A stretch of DNA of 64,000 nt from assembly GCA_029550965.1 (NCBI GenBank), contig JAKPGJ010000007.1, positions 1-64,000 on the forward strand, given 5' to 3'. How positions within the stretch are numbered: position 1 is the first letter of the stretch; every line of letters begins with the position of its first letter. The notes beneath the pieces were generated by a model, which did not search any database, was not told where the DNA came from, and worked only from the letters and a program-made list of their open reading frames with translations. Source of the DNA: Bacillota bacterium (GTDB taxonomy: Bacteria > Bacillota > Clostridia > Oscillospirales > CAG-382). A program made the position numbers and the translations under genes. Positions 52,097-61,736 of the stretch are shown in pieces.

Positions 52097-53806
52097 ATGA
52101 AATTGATTGCGACGCTTATCAAAAACGAGTATATCAAATTGTTTAAAAAGAAAAGCGTGCCCATTTTGCTTTTTGTGCTCTTATTGTTCATTTTCGGCAT
52201 TTCGCTGATAAAACCGTTTAATTACGGCTTTATCGGGCGTGACTTCTATTCCCCGTCCTATTTCGAGAACGAAAAACTGCAATACAAATATAATATAGAG
52301 AATTCCGTTTATGAGTATTTCGGCGAAAAAGAGGATATCAGCGACGAGATCAAAGCGGTGATCAAAGAGTTTTACGAAAAGCAGATCGCGCTTTGCGATA
52401 AAGCCATCGCGATATTGGACGAAAGCGAAAACGACTGGAGAATATCCGCAATCACCGAGCTGCTGAATATGAGCGTTCCGCAGTATCTTTCGGATTATGC
52501 GACCGGAAACGGTGAATACGCCGAGGTAGTCAATGAATATTTAAGTAAAATCGGCTATTTTTATGGTTACGAACGCTATCTTTCCTACTCGGCGCAATTC
52601 AAAGCCATCATGGAAAACGATTACAGCGAGTCGAAGCGCTACTTATACGATTTAGCGGTCAAAACCTCCGATTCTTTAAAAGCGCAGCTCGATGAACTGA
52701 AAAGCAAAAAAGAAAACGGCGCCGGCGGCAGCGATATTGATTTTAAAATTTTCAAAGTCAACGGAAGGTATATAAACAGCGAAAGAATCGTAAGAGCTTA
52801 CAAAGCCGCGCTGGACAAGAAAATCGAATATAATTCCGTACTGGACGAGACTTTGCGGCGTACGATCAACGCGCTGCAATCCGCCATGTTCGGATATGAA
52901 AGCATTTTATCCGAAGAAGAGTTCCAGAAGAACAAAGAAAACGATACGAACAACTATTATTACTATAGCGGCTACTACTATGGCTACAACAGCAACGATA
53001 CTTATGAAGATTACTTGGAAAATTCAAAGAAATCCATTGAAAACGACGAAAACAAAGGTTTAGTCGGTTTGTACTCGCTCGAGAACGACGTGACCGAAAT
53101 GTCGCTGGCAAATTCCGCGCGAGACAAGAGTCTGTCGTTTATAAACCTTTTCTGGTTTATCGCGCCGCTTGCGATTTATTTCGCAAGCAGCATGGTATCG
53201 CAGGAGTTCTCTACCAAGACAATTAACCTTTTGCTTATCCGCCCGGTTAAGCGGTGGAAGATACTGCTTTCCAAGTATATCTGCATCGTAACGCTCACCC
53301 TCGGCATGATCGTTGCGTGCGCGGCGGTTTATTTGGTCGGAACCGGCATCAGTTTCGGTTTCTCCGACTTTTTGCAGCCCTACATTTATATTGCGTCCGG
53401 CGAAGCGCATGCCGCAAGCTTTGTTCCGTGGTTCTTGTGGAGGGTTTTCCTGGCGGCCGTTCCGGTATTCTGCCTTGTAAACCTCACCTTTATGTTCTCG
53501 ACAGTCACCAAGGGAACGGCGGTATCACTGATACTCGGCGTCCTTTCGCTCTTCTCGTCGATCCTGATCCTGTTCTTCACAGGGCTGTTTGAAAACCCCG
53601 ACATCATCACCTACATGCCCTTCCCGTATTTTTCCATGTGGTCGTACGTGTTGAGCGATATCATTTATTTGGACGGTTCAAACGGGAACATTTTCAGTTA
53701 TCTTATAAACGCCGACCTTACCTACGGCTTCATATTGATGCTCGGCTTTATCATACTTTCTGTAATCTTGGCGTTTGCCGATTTTACAAAGAAGGATATT
53801 AAGTAA
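52097..53806 (+). CDS. ABC transporter permease with large extracytoplasmic domain
   Basis: A 569-residue protein: cytoplasmic MKLIATLIKNEYIKLFKKKS, helix 1 (about 22-42), a 300-residue external helical, charged region with a Tyr/Asn-rich patch (about 272-300, NNYYYYSGYYYGYN), then six helices (from about 352). SQEFSTKTINLLLIRPVKRW is the ABC-2 loop found before helix 3. Partner of the preceding ATPase; probable export or resistance role. dgt follows 5 bases after the stop. Confidence 0.85.
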   Translation: MKLIATLIKNEYIKLFKKKSVPILLFVLLLFIFGISLIKPFNYGFIGRDFYSPSYFENEKLQYKYNIENSVYEYFGEKEDISDEIKAVIKEFYEKQIALCDKAIAILDESENDWRISAITELLNMSVPQYLSDYATGNGEYAEVVNEYLSKIGYFYGYERYLSYSAQFKAIMENDYSESKRYLYDLAVKTSDSLKAQLDELKSKKENGAGGSDIDFKIFKVNGRYINSERIVRAYKAALDKKIEYNSVLDETLRRTINALQSAMFGYESILSEEEFQKNKENDTNNYYYYSGYYYGYNSNDTYEDYLENSKKSIENDENKGLVGLYSLENDVTEMSLANSARDKSLSFINLFWFIAPLAIYFASSMVSQEFSTKTINLLLIRPVKRWKILLSKYICIVTLTLGMIVACAAVYLVGTGISFGFSDFLQPYIYIASGEAHAASFVPWFLWRVFLAAVPVFCLVNLTFMFSTVTKGTAVSLILGVLSLFSSILILFFTGLFENPDIITYMPFPYFSMWSYVLSDIIYLDGSNGNIFSYLINADLTYGFILMLGFIILSVILAFADFTKKDIK

Positions 53807-53811
53807 ACGGT

Positions 53812-54810
53812 ATGAAGGACGTCACTTTGAAACGTGAGGAGCAGTTCCTCTGCAAAGAAGCATTTCTGACGAAAAATACCAGAGGCAGGATGTACCCCAT
53901 CGACGACTGCCCGGTGCGCACTGATTTTCAGCGGGACAGGGACAAAATCACGCATTCAAAAGCCTTCCGCAGGCTGATGCACAAAATGCAGGTTTTCCTC
54001 TCCCCTGTCGGCGACCACTACCGCACCCGGCTGACGCACACGCTGGAGGTCACGCAGATTGCGCGCACCATCGCCAGAGCCATGTGCTTAAATGAGGACC
54101 TGACCGAAGCGGCCGCGCTCGGGCATGATTTGGGGCACACCCCTTTCGGGCACTCCGGCGAGCGCGCGCTGGACAAGCTCTGCCCCGGCGGGTTCCGCCA
54201 CTATGAACAGAGCCTGCGCGTCGTGGACAAACTGGAGAACAACTGCAAAGGACTGAACCTCACCTACGAGGTGCGCGACGGAATTCTAAACCATTCGGGC
54301 GACAATCTCGCCTGCACGCTGGAGGGGCAGATTATCAAATTCGCGGACCGGATTGCGTATATCAACCACGATATCGACGATGCCATCCGGGCGGGGATTC
54401 TGAAGATTACGGACATTCCGAAAGAAATCTTAGACATTTTAGGATACACGCACAGCGACCGGATCACCGCCATGGTGACCGCCGTCATCAACTACGGCAC
54501 ATCGCGTCAAAAAATCGGCATGGTCGAGCCGTACGGAAAAGCGATGATGGATTTGCGCAATTTCCTCTTTGACGCGGTTTACACCAACCCGGTCGCAAAA
54601 AGCGAGGACGAAAAGGTCAGCCGGACGATTGCCTTCCTTTTCGAGTACTACTTAAAGCACATCGACGAACTGCCCAAAGAGTATCTGACCTATCTGGAGA
54701 CGGACGGAAAGGAGCGCGTTATCTGCGATTACATCGCCGGCATGACCGACCGTTTCGCGCTTGCTGCCTTCGAGGAGTTATTCGTTCCGAAAACGTGGCA
54801 ATATAAGTAA
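53812..54810 (+). CDS. dgt: dGTP triphosphohydrolase-like HD protein
   Basis: A 332-residue HD-domain enzyme. HSKAFRRLMHKMQVF and RTRLTHTLEV (first metal His), LGHDLGHTPFGHSGE (His-Asp pair, about 105) and later ANLIIKFADRIAYINHDIDDA-like QIIKFADRIAYINHDIDD mark the dGTPase family, which hydrolyses dNTPs to nucleoside and tripolyphosphate. The firmicute short form precedes dnaG-rpoD, as here. A heptamer repeat separates it from dnaG. Confidence 0.92.
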   Translation: MKDVTLKREEQFLCKEAFLTKNTRGRMYPIDDCPVRTDFQRDRDKITHSKAFRRLMHKMQVFLSPVGDHYRTRLTHTLEVTQIARTIARAMCLNEDLTEAAALGHDLGHTPFGHSGERALDKLCPGGFRHYEQSLRVVDKLENNCKGLNLTYEVRDGILNHSGDNLACTLEGQIIKFADRIAYINHDIDDAIRAGILKITDIPKEILDILGYTHSDRITAMVTAVINYGTSRQKIGMVEPYGKAMMDLRNFLFDAVYTNPVAKSEDEKVSRTIAFLFEYYLKHIDELPKEYLTYLETDGKERVICDYIAGMTDRFALAAFEELFVPKTWQYK

Positions 54811-54867
54811 GTAAGAGGTAAAAAGTAAGAAGTAAGAGGTAAGAAGTAAAAAAGTGAGAGGTAAGGA
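54811..54867 (+). repeat. Heptamer tandem repeat (GTAAGAR) between dgt and dnaG
   Basis: About eight degenerate units directly after the dgt TAA: GTAAGAG, GTAAAAA, GTAAGAA, GTAAGAG, GTAAGAA, GTAAAAAA, GTGAGAG, GTAAGGA. The last merges with the dnaG ribosome binding site (AAGGAGGG). Same unit as at 11011-11045. Confidence 0.8.
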
Positions 54868-54875
54868 GGGATTCT

Positions 54876-56645
54876 GTGGCGTTTTCTCAGCGATTTCTGG
54901 AAGAAATACGAGAAAGAAACGATATCGAAGAAGTAATTGGTCAATACGTTCCGCTGAAACGCGCCGGTTCGAACCTGGTCGGACTATGTCCCTTCCATAA
55001 CGAGCGAACGCCGTCTTTCACCGTTTTTCCCGGAACGAGAAGCTTTTACTGCTTCGGGTGCTGCACGGGCGGCGACGTTTTCACCTTCGTGATGCGGTCG
55101 CAAAACCTCGATTACCCGGAAGCGGTCGAATTCCTCGCCAAACGCGCCGGAATCCCGATCGAAGAAGACGAGTTCCGGAAAAGCGAGAAGCCTTTGGTGA
55201 AAAAGGAAAGGATTATCGAGGTCACCACCGAGGCGGCAAGGTTCTTCCGCGACATGCTGTTTTCGCCGCAGGGCGAAGCGGCAAGAAGATACCTGCTTGA
55301 AAACCGAAGGCTGACTTCGGCTACCATAAAGCATTTCGGCATTGGTTATGCGCCCGACAGCTGGGATGCGCTGACCAGGCATTTGACCGAAAAAGGCTTT
55401 ACCCCGCTGGAGCTGACGACCGCCTTCCTTTCCGGAACCGGCAAAAGCGGAAAGCTTTTTGATATATTCCGCAACCGGATTATGTTCCCGATTTTCGACG
55501 CGCAGGGCGAGGTTGTCGCCTTCAGCGGCAGAAGGCTGAACGAAGCCGACGAAAGAAAGTACGTAAACACGTCCGACACGCCGGCTTTTAATAAACGCAA
55601 ACTGCTTTTCGGACTGCATATCGCCAAAAACACCAAAGACGCAACGCTCATCCTCTGCGAGGGCGCGGTTGACGCGATCGCTTTGCATCAGGCGGGATTT
55701 TCCAACGCGGTCGCGACGCTGGGCACGGCGCTGACCAGCGACCACGCGCGGCTGATCGCCAAATATGCGAAAACAGTTTTTTTGGCGTACGATGTTGACA
55801 GCGCCGGAAAAACTGCTACAATGAAAGGCATCGCGCTGCTCAATCAGGTGGGCGTTGACACGAAAATCATTTCCTGGGGCAGCGACGCAAAAGACCCCGA
55901 CGAGTACATAAAAAAACACGGCGCGGACGCGTTTCGAAACAAGCTCATCGGCGCGATCGGACAGGTTGATTATAAAATTAATGAAATTTTGGCAAAATAC
56001 AATAACAGTGTTCCCGACGAAAAAATCCGCGCGCTGGGCGAACTGACCGACTTTATATCGGATTTCTGGAACAGAAGCGAACGCGAGATTTACGCCGCGC
56101 GCGCCGCGGAGCTGCTCTCCCTGACGAAAGCCGCGGTGCTGGAGGACGTGGAGCGAAAAGCGAAAATCAAGGAGCGGCGGCAGAAAAAAGCGTTTGCGGA
56201 AAAAAGCATTCAGGCGTCCGAAGGGTTCGGCGACAGAGTCAACCCGAACAAACTGCGGTTTTCCGCCGAAGCAAAGCTGGAAGAAGCGATACTGGGCATC
56301 ATGCTGCTTTGCACGGACCTTGCGCCGAAAGCGATGGCGGAGCTGGACGAGGACTGCTTTGTTACCGAGTTCAACCGCAGGGTGTTCAACCTTTTCAAAG
56401 AAGAATTCTCGGAAGCAAAAGAAGCCGTATTGTCGAAAAACGGCATACTTTCGCAGGATGAAATCAGCGCTGTCGCACGGTATATCGCTTCCCGACGCAG
56501 GCTGAACGAAAACAGCGAGGAAGTTTTGCTTTCTTACATTCATACATTAAAGGAGCAGAAGAAGAAGCGCGATTATGAAAAGAAAATCGAGGAAAACCCG
56601 TTGGAAGGGCTGACCGAATATATCAATTTAAAAAAGAAAGGTTGA
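54876..56645 (+). CDS. dnaG: DNA primase
   Basis: A 589-residue primase: N-terminal CHC2 zinc-binding domain (CPFHNERTPSF and FYCFGC, about 38-64), a TOPRIM core with LCEGAVDAIALHQAGF (usually EGYMD, acidic residues kept) and LAYDVDSAGKTA, and a C-terminal DnaB-interacting helical domain. It begins with GTG at 54876, GGAGG upstream. Forms the classical macromolecular-synthesis pair with rpoD. Confidence 0.95.
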   Translation: MAFSQRFLEEIRERNDIEEVIGQYVPLKRAGSNLVGLCPFHNERTPSFTVFPGTRSFYCFGCCTGGDVFTFVMRSQNLDYPEAVEFLAKRAGIPIEEDEFRKSEKPLVKKERIIEVTTEAARFFRDMLFSPQGEAARRYLLENRRLTSATIKHFGIGYAPDSWDALTRHLTEKGFTPLELTTAFLSGTGKSGKLFDIFRNRIMFPIFDAQGEVVAFSGRRLNEADERKYVNTSDTPAFNKRKLLFGLHIAKNTKDATLILCEGAVDAIALHQAGFSNAVATLGTALTSDHARLIAKYAKTVFLAYDVDSAGKTATMKGIALLNQVGVDTKIISWGSDAKDPDEYIKKHGADAFRNKLIGAIGQVDYKINEILAKYNNSVPDEKIRALGELTDFISDFWNRSEREIYAARAAELLSLTKAAVLEDVERKAKIKERRQKKAFAEKSIQASEGFGDRVNPNKLRFSAEAKLEEAILGIMLLCTDLAPKAMAELDEDCFVTEFNRRVFNLFKEEFSEAKEAVLSKNGILSQDEISAVARYIASRRRLNENSEEVLLSYIHTLKEQKKKRDYEKKIEENPLEGLTEYINLKKKG

Positions 56646-56743
56646 GCTTTGGTTTTTTCGGCTCGACCGGCGGTTTAAACTAAAACGTTGTTTATAACCG
56701 ATAAGAAAGAACACCACTTTTTTGATATACAGGAGGAAAAGAG

Positions 56744-57847
56744 ATGGCTGACGAAAAGAATTATTTAAAACCCGAGCTGCTGGAAAGTTCGCGGATTAAG
56801 GGCAGCGTAACGCCTGCCGACATTATGGAATCCATTGAAGATACCGATGTTTCCATAGAAACCCTTGAAAAGGTTTACGAAGCGCTCGAAAGCAACGGAA
56901 TCGAGATCGCTACCGACCTTGACAACAGCGTCTTCGACCTGCCGGAAGAAGAACTGATTGACGAGGATCTGGACGACGCGCCGGAAGATGTGGACGAGCT
57001 TCTCAATCAGGAGGGCGTCTCGATCGACGACCCTGTCAGAATGTACCTGAAGGAAATCGGAAAAGTTCCGCTTTTGTCTGCGGAAAAAGAGATTGAGCTT
57101 GCAAGCAGGATGGCTGCGGGCGACCGTGAGGCCAAAAAGCAGCTGGTTGAAGCAAACCTTCGTCTTGTCGTCAGCATAGCAAAGAGATACGTCAACAGAG
57201 GCATGTTTTTCCTCGACCTGATTCAGGAAGGCAACCTCGGTCTGATGAAAGCCGTCGAGAAATTCGATTACGGCAAGGGCTACAAGTTCTCCACCTACGC
57301 GACATGGTGGATCAGACAGGCGATTACCAGAGCCATCGCCGACCAGGCAAGAACCATCCGTATCCCGGTTCACATGGTCGAAACCATCAATAAAGTCTTG
57401 CGTGTTTCCAGGCAGCTTTTGCAGGAGCTGGGCAGAGATCCCACCGACGAAGAAATCAGCGCCGAAATGGGGCTTCCCGTTGACAAAGTCCGCGAAATAC
57501 TCAAAATCGCGCAGGAGCCTGTTTCCCTCGAAATGCCGATCGGCGAAGAGGAGGACAGCCATCTGGGCGACTTCATTGCGGACGACAACACCCCCGCCCC
57601 CGCCGACGCCGCTTCCTATATGATGCTGCGCGAACAGCTGCTTGAGGTTCTGCATACGCTGACGCCGAGAGAGGAAAGCGTGCTCAAGCTCCGGTTCGGC
57701 CTTGAGGACGGCAGACCCAGAACCCTCGAAGAAGTGGGCAAAGTCTTTGACATTACGCGCGAGCGTATCCGCCAGATCGAGGCGAAAGCGCTCCGCAAGC
57801 TGCGTCATCCGAGCAGGTCAAAGAAACTCAGAGATTATTTGGAGTAA
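56744..57847 (+). CDS. rpoD: Housekeeping sigma factor SigA/RpoD
   Basis: A 367-residue primary sigma factor: short acidic region 1, region 1.2 ([17 protein letters not shown]), region 2 with the -10 and core-binding [19 protein letters not shown] and [20 protein letters not shown], region 3, region 4 HTH ([30 protein letters not shown]) for TTGACA. The many TTGACA-17-TATAAT promoters in this window fit it. AGGAGG precedes the ATG. Confidence 0.97.
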   Translation: MADEKNYLKPELLESSRIKGSVTPADIMESIEDTDVSIETLEKVYEALESNGIEIATDLDNSVFDLPEEELIDEDLDDAPEDVDELLNQEGVSIDDPVRMYLKEIGKVPLLSAEKEIELASRMAAGDREAKKQLVEANLRLVVSIAKRYVNRGMFFLDLIQEGNLGLMKAVEKFDYGKGYKFSTYATWWIRQAITRAIADQARTIRIPVHMVETINKVLRVSRQLLQELGRDPTDEEISAEMGLPVDKVREILKIAQEPVSLEMPIGEEEDSHLGDFIADDNTPAPADAASYMMLREQLLEVLHTLTPREESVLKLRFGLEDGRPRTLEEVGKVFDITRERIRQIEAKALRKLRHPSRSKKLRDYLE

Positions 57848-57917
57848 AACGATACAATTGTAAGCATACACTGTATATACTGCAAATCAACATTCGAGAA
57901 AGGTTATATAAAGGACA

Positions 57918-58937
57918 ATGAAAGAGCAACTTGAGAGCATCAGAAAACAAGCCGTTGATGAAATAAGCGCAGTAGGCTCAGAAGCTGAGCTGGACGCTTT
58001 GCGCGTCAAATACCTCGGTAAAAAAGGCTTGCTTACCGGAATTCTTCGCGGAATGGGACAGCTGTCCGCCGAGGAAAGACCTGTTGTCGGCGCGCTTGCC
58101 AACAAGGTACGCGAGGATCTTGAAAACTACATAGCGGAAAGAAGCGCCTTTTTGAAGGAAAAAGAGCTTCAGGAAAGACTGATTTTGGAAAAACTGGACG
58201 TTACCCTTCCGGCGAGGAAGAAAACGCTCGGAAAACTCCATCCGATTACCCAGATTGAGAACAGAATGAAGGAAATCTTCCTCGGCATGGGCTTCGAGAT
58301 TGCCGAAGGGCCGGAGATCGAGAGCGCCTACAACAACTTCGACGCGCTCAACGCGCCGGCCGACCACCCGTCGCGGGATTTTTCCGATACCTTTTATATA
58401 ACGCCGGAAGTATTGCTGCGTACCCAAACCTCCCCTGTTCAGGTTAGAGCCATGCGCGGCAAACAGCCGCCGATTCGGGTAATATCCCCCGGCAGAGTTT
58501 ACCGCTTTGACGAAGTGGACGCCACCCACTCGCCGATGTTCCATCAGCTCGAAGGGCTCGTCGTCGATAAGAACATCACCATGGGCGACCTGAAGGGAAC
58601 GCTCTCGATTTTCGCGAAGAGCATGTTCGGCGAGGAAACAAAGACCCGCTTCCGGCCCCACAACTTCCCGTTCACCGAGCCCAGCGCCGAAGTGGACGTC
58701 TCCTGCTTTGTCTGCGGCGGAAAAGGCTGCCGGCTGTGCAAGGGAGAGGGCTGGATCGAGATACTCGGCGCCGGCATGGTGCATCCGAACGTTCTCTCCG
58801 GCTGCGGAATCGACCCCGAAGTATATTCAGGCTTCGCATTCGGCATCGGACTGGAGCGCGTCGTTATGATTAAGTACAACATCAACGACATGCGTCTGCT
58901 GTTTGAGAACGACATTCGATTCCTGAAACAGTTCTAA
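57918..58937 (+). CDS. pheS: Phenylalanyl-tRNA synthetase alpha subunit
   Basis: A 339-residue class II catalytic subunit: N-terminal coiled coil, HPITQIENRMKEIF, FDALNAPADHPSRDFSDTFY, the Cys knot CFVCGGKGCRLCKGEGW, and motif 3 GFAFGIGLERVVM. Works as an alpha2-beta2 tetramer with PheT. AAAGGA precedes the ATG. Only 70 bases separate it from rpoD, with no T-box seen. Confidence 0.96.
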   Translation: MKEQLESIRKQAVDEISAVGSEAELDALRVKYLGKKGLLTGILRGMGQLSAEERPVVGALANKVREDLENYIAERSAFLKEKELQERLILEKLDVTLPARKKTLGKLHPITQIENRMKEIFLGMGFEIAEGPEIESAYNNFDALNAPADHPSRDFSDTFYITPEVLLRTQTSPVQVRAMRGKQPPIRVISPGRVYRFDEVDATHSPMFHQLEGLVVDKNITMGDLKGTLSIFAKSMFGEETKTRFRPHNFPFTEPSAEVDVSCFVCGGKGCRLCKGEGWIEILGAGMVHPNVLSGCGIDPEVYSGFAFGIGLERVVMIKYNINDMRLLFENDIRFLKQF

Positions 58938-58954
58938 TTGGGGAGGTATGCGCA

Positions 58955-61354
58955 ATGAGAGTATCGTTAAACTGGCTGAAAGATTACGTTGACATAAACA
59001 AAGACATCCGCGAATACTGCGAAATCATGACGATGACCGGTTCCAAGGTCGAAGGTTTCGAGATTCTTGGAGAGAATATAAAGAACGTTGTGGTCGGAAA
59101 GATTCTTTCCGCCGAAAAGCACCCGGACTCCGACCACCTGATTATCTGCAAGGTGGACGCGGGTCAGGAATACGTTTTGCAGATTGTCACCGGCGCGCAG
59201 AACGTAAAGGCGGGCGACATGGTTCCGGTCTGCCTGAACGGCGCGGTTCTGCCGGACGGAACGACCATCAAGACCGGAAAACTCAGAGGCGTGCTTTCCG
59301 AGGGCATGCTCTGCTCTCTGAGCGAGCTGGGGCTTACGCTGAACGACTTCCCCTACGCGGTTGAGGACGGCATCTTCATCTTGCAGGAGAACTGCAAGCC
59401 TGGCGACGACATCCGCGCGGTATTGAATTTAAACGACATCGCCGTCGAATTCGAAATTACCTTCAACCGCCCGGACTGCCTCTCCTACATCGGCATCGCC
59501 AGAGAAACCGCGGCTTCGCTCGGCGTTCCGCTCAAGCTGAAAACGCCTGTCGTTCCAAGCGCGAACGACGGCGACCATATCGACAAGCATCTTTCCGTGC
59601 GCGTCGAAAACCCGGTTCTCTGCCCGCGCTACACCGCAAGAATGGTGAAGAACGTCAAAATCGGCCCCTCGCCGCTGTGGCTGCGCGCCAGACTGCGCGC
59701 CGCGGGCGTTCGTCCGATCAACAACATCGTCGATATTACCAACTACGTCATGATCGAGTACGGACAGCCCATGCACGCGTTCGACTACAATTACATCTCG
59801 AGCAAGCAGATTATCGTCCGCAACGCGAAAGCGGGCGAGAAAATCACGACGCTGGATGGCGTTGAAAGAACGCTCACGCCCGATATGCTCTGCATCGCCG
59901 ACGGCGACAAGCCGGTCGCGCTTGCCGGCATTATGGGCGGACAAAACAGCGAGATTCTTGACACCACCACGACGGTCGTGTTCGAGTCCGCGAACTTCAA
60001 CCGCGAGAACATACGCCGCACTTCGAGAGAAGTCGGTCTGCGCACCGAGTCCAGCTCGAAGTTCGAGAAAGGACTTCCCGCCTGCAACACGCTTCCCGCT
60101 GTAGACAGAGCGGTTGAGCTTGTGCTCGAATTAGGCTGCGGCGAAGTTGTAGACGGCGTTATCGACGTTCTCAATACGGACGTCGAACCGCGCAAAATCA
60201 AGTTCGACTACAAGCGCGTCAACGAGCTGCTCGGCACAAACCTTTCTTTCGACGAAATGGCAAAACTGCTGGAGCCGCTGGATTTGCGCGCCGACAACGA
60301 CGGCTACCTTATCGTTCCGCCTTACAGAAGCGATATCGTCAACACCGCCGACATCGCCGAAGAGGTCGCGCGGCTGTACGGATACGACAGAATCGCCGAG
60401 AGCAGGTTCTGCGCCGGCATACGGGAGGGCAAGCTGACGCCGTTCCAGAAGTTTAAATATTCGATCAACGACGCGATGACCGCTTTCGGCTTTACCGAAG
60501 TATATACCTACTCCTTCATCTCGCCGAAAATGTACGATAAGATACAGCTTCCGGCGGACAGCGCGTACAGAGACAGCATCCGCATGTTAAATCCGCTGGG
60601 CGACGACACCTCTATTATGCGCACAACCGCGCTTCCCTCGATGCTTGAGGCAATCTCGCACAACACCAACCAGAGAATCGCTTCCTGCAAGCTGTTCGAA
60701 ATGGCGACCGTTTACCGCAAAAATCCCGACGCGAAGGACGCCTCGGATTATTCAATTGAAGAGAAGAACCTCGTGTTCGCTTTCTACGGCGACGGCGATT
60801 TCTTCGACGCGAAAGGATACGCGGAGGGTCTGTTCGACTATCTGGGCGTAAAGGATTACGAAGTCTGCGCCGACAGAGAAAACCCCGCCTTCCATCCCGG
60901 CAGATGCGCCGTCTTTAAGAAAGGCAATCTTGTCATCGGCACGGTCGGTCAAATCCATCCCAAAGCCGCCGAGAACTTCGACATCGACGAAACGGTATTT
61001 GCAGCGGTGCTTAACGTGAACGCGATGTTCGCGGCGCACGATTCGAAAAAAGAATACAAGCCGCTGCCGCTCTACCCCGCCATCGAACGCGACCTCGCCC
61101 TGATTGCGGACGACGATATCGAAGCGGGAACCATCTGCGCAAACATCCGCGCTTACGCCGGAAAATCACTGACCGACGTTTATGTATTCGACGTTTACAA
61201 AGGCAAAGGCGTTGCGGAGGGCAAGAAAAGCGTCGCGGTTCGCCTGACCTTCCGTCTGCCGGATAAAACCATGACGGACGAGGAAGCGGACAACGCGGTC
61301 AAGAAGATTCTCAAAAAGCTGGATAGCGAAATGGGAATTGTACTCCGCTCGTAA
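58955..61354 (+). CDS. pheT: Phenylalanyl-tRNA synthetase beta subunit
   Basis: A 799-residue subunit: N-terminal tRNA-binding OB domain (about 40-150, KHPDSDHLIICKVDAG), B3/B4 editing domain, B5 domain, core with inactive catalytic fold and SPKMYD region, and C-terminal FDX-ACB domain (about 705-799, PLYPAIERDLALIADDDI) binding the anticodon. Complete. 17 bases after pheS, with GGGGAGG upstream. Confidence 0.96.
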   Translation: MRVSLNWLKDYVDINKDIREYCEIMTMTGSKVEGFEILGENIKNVVVGKILSAEKHPDSDHLIICKVDAGQEYVLQIVTGAQNVKAGDMVPVCLNGAVLPDGTTIKTGKLRGVLSEGMLCSLSELGLTLNDFPYAVEDGIFILQENCKPGDDIRAVLNLNDIAVEFEITFNRPDCLSYIGIARETAASLGVPLKLKTPVVPSANDGDHIDKHLSVRVENPVLCPRYTARMVKNVKIGPSPLWLRARLRAAGVRPINNIVDITNYVMIEYGQPMHAFDYNYISSKQIIVRNAKAGEKITTLDGVERTLTPDMLCIADGDKPVALAGIMGGQNSEILDTTTTVVFESANFNRENIRRTSREVGLRTESSSKFEKGLPACNTLPAVDRAVELVLELGCGEVVDGVIDVLNTDVEPRKIKFDYKRVNELLGTNLSFDEMAKLLEPLDLRADNDGYLIVPPYRSDIVNTADIAEEVARLYGYDRIAESRFCAGIREGKLTPFQKFKYSINDAMTAFGFTEVYTYSFISPKMYDKIQLPADSAYRDSIRMLNPLGDDTSIMRTTALPSMLEAISHNTNQRIASCKLFEMATVYRKNPDAKDASDYSIEEKNLVFAFYGDGDFFDAKGYAEGLFDYLGVKDYEVCADRENPAFHPGRCAVFKKGNLVIGTVGQIHPKAAENFDIDETVFAAVLNVNAMFAAHDSKKEYKPLPLYPAIERDLALIADDDIEAGTICANIRAYAGKSLTDVYVFDVYKGKGVAEGKKSVAVRLTFRLPDKTMTDEEADNAVKKILKKLDSEMGIVLRS

Positions 61355-61432
61355 CTGCAGAATACACCTGGAACTTTTTTAGAAAAACAAGGCTGTTTTA
61401 GCAGAATTCAAAGAAATTTCGTAAAAAAAGTA

Positions 61433-61461
61433 TTGACATATAAACTTTGGTCTGTTAAAAT
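61433..61461 (+). promoter_or_regulatory. Sigma-A promoter of rpmG-secE-nusG
   Basis: TTGACA (61433-61438), 17-base spacer, TAAAAT (61456-61461), predicted start near 61468. Confidence 0.8.
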
Positions 61462-61467
61462 AGCCTT

Positions 61468-61522
61468 ACCTCTGGATTCGAGGTTTTTTTGTTGTGCGCA
61501 GAAGGTTTGATTTCCGCCTTCT
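61468..61522 (+). promoter_or_regulatory. Leader with attenuator-like hairpins before rpmG
   Basis: ACCTC (61468-61472) and GAGGT (61480-61484) followed by a run of seven T (61484-61490) form a minimal terminator at the very start of the transcript. A second stem AGAAGG (61500-61505)/CCTTCT (61517-61522) follows. The first stem is only 5 bp, so function is uncertain; it could instead end read-through from pheT. Confidence 0.35.
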
Positions 61523-61577
61523 TCAGCCCGAAAAAGAATCAAGAGGGAGGTAACAAAATTGGAGGTGCCGATAAAGA

Positions 61578-61727
61578 ATGAGAGTAAAAATCACAATGGT
61601 TTGCAGCGAGTGCAAACAGCGAAACTACGATACCATGAAGAACAAGAAGAACGATCCGGACAGACTTGAAATGAAAAAGTACTGCAGATTCTGCCGCAAG
61701 CACACTCTCCATAAAGAGAGCAAGTGA
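61578..61727 (+). CDS. rpmG: 50S ribosomal protein L33
   Basis: A 49-residue L33, [20 protein letters not shown], with two CxxC pairs (CSEC and CRFC): the zinc-containing form. Conserved position before secE. GGAGGTG lies 10 bases before ATG; an extra GGGAGG site just upstream would serve a TTG-started frame that I consider spurious. Confidence 0.96.
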   Translation: MRVKITMVCSECKQRNYDTMKNKKNDPDRLEMKKYCRFCRKHTLHKESK

Positions 61728-61736
61728 GGTGGAAGT

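Noticed and set aside
54984-56543. 519-codon open frame antisense to dnaG
   Set aside because: Shadow of dnaG caused by codon bias; the composition is not protein-like and dnaG motifs are intact on the other strand.
56765-57808. 347-codon open frame antisense to rpoD
   Set aside because: Shadow of a fully conserved sigma factor gene.
61552-61660. TTG-started frame overlapping rpmG (GGGAGG upstream)
   Set aside because: Overlaps L33 in another frame; the rpmG frame is unmistakable and has its own SD.
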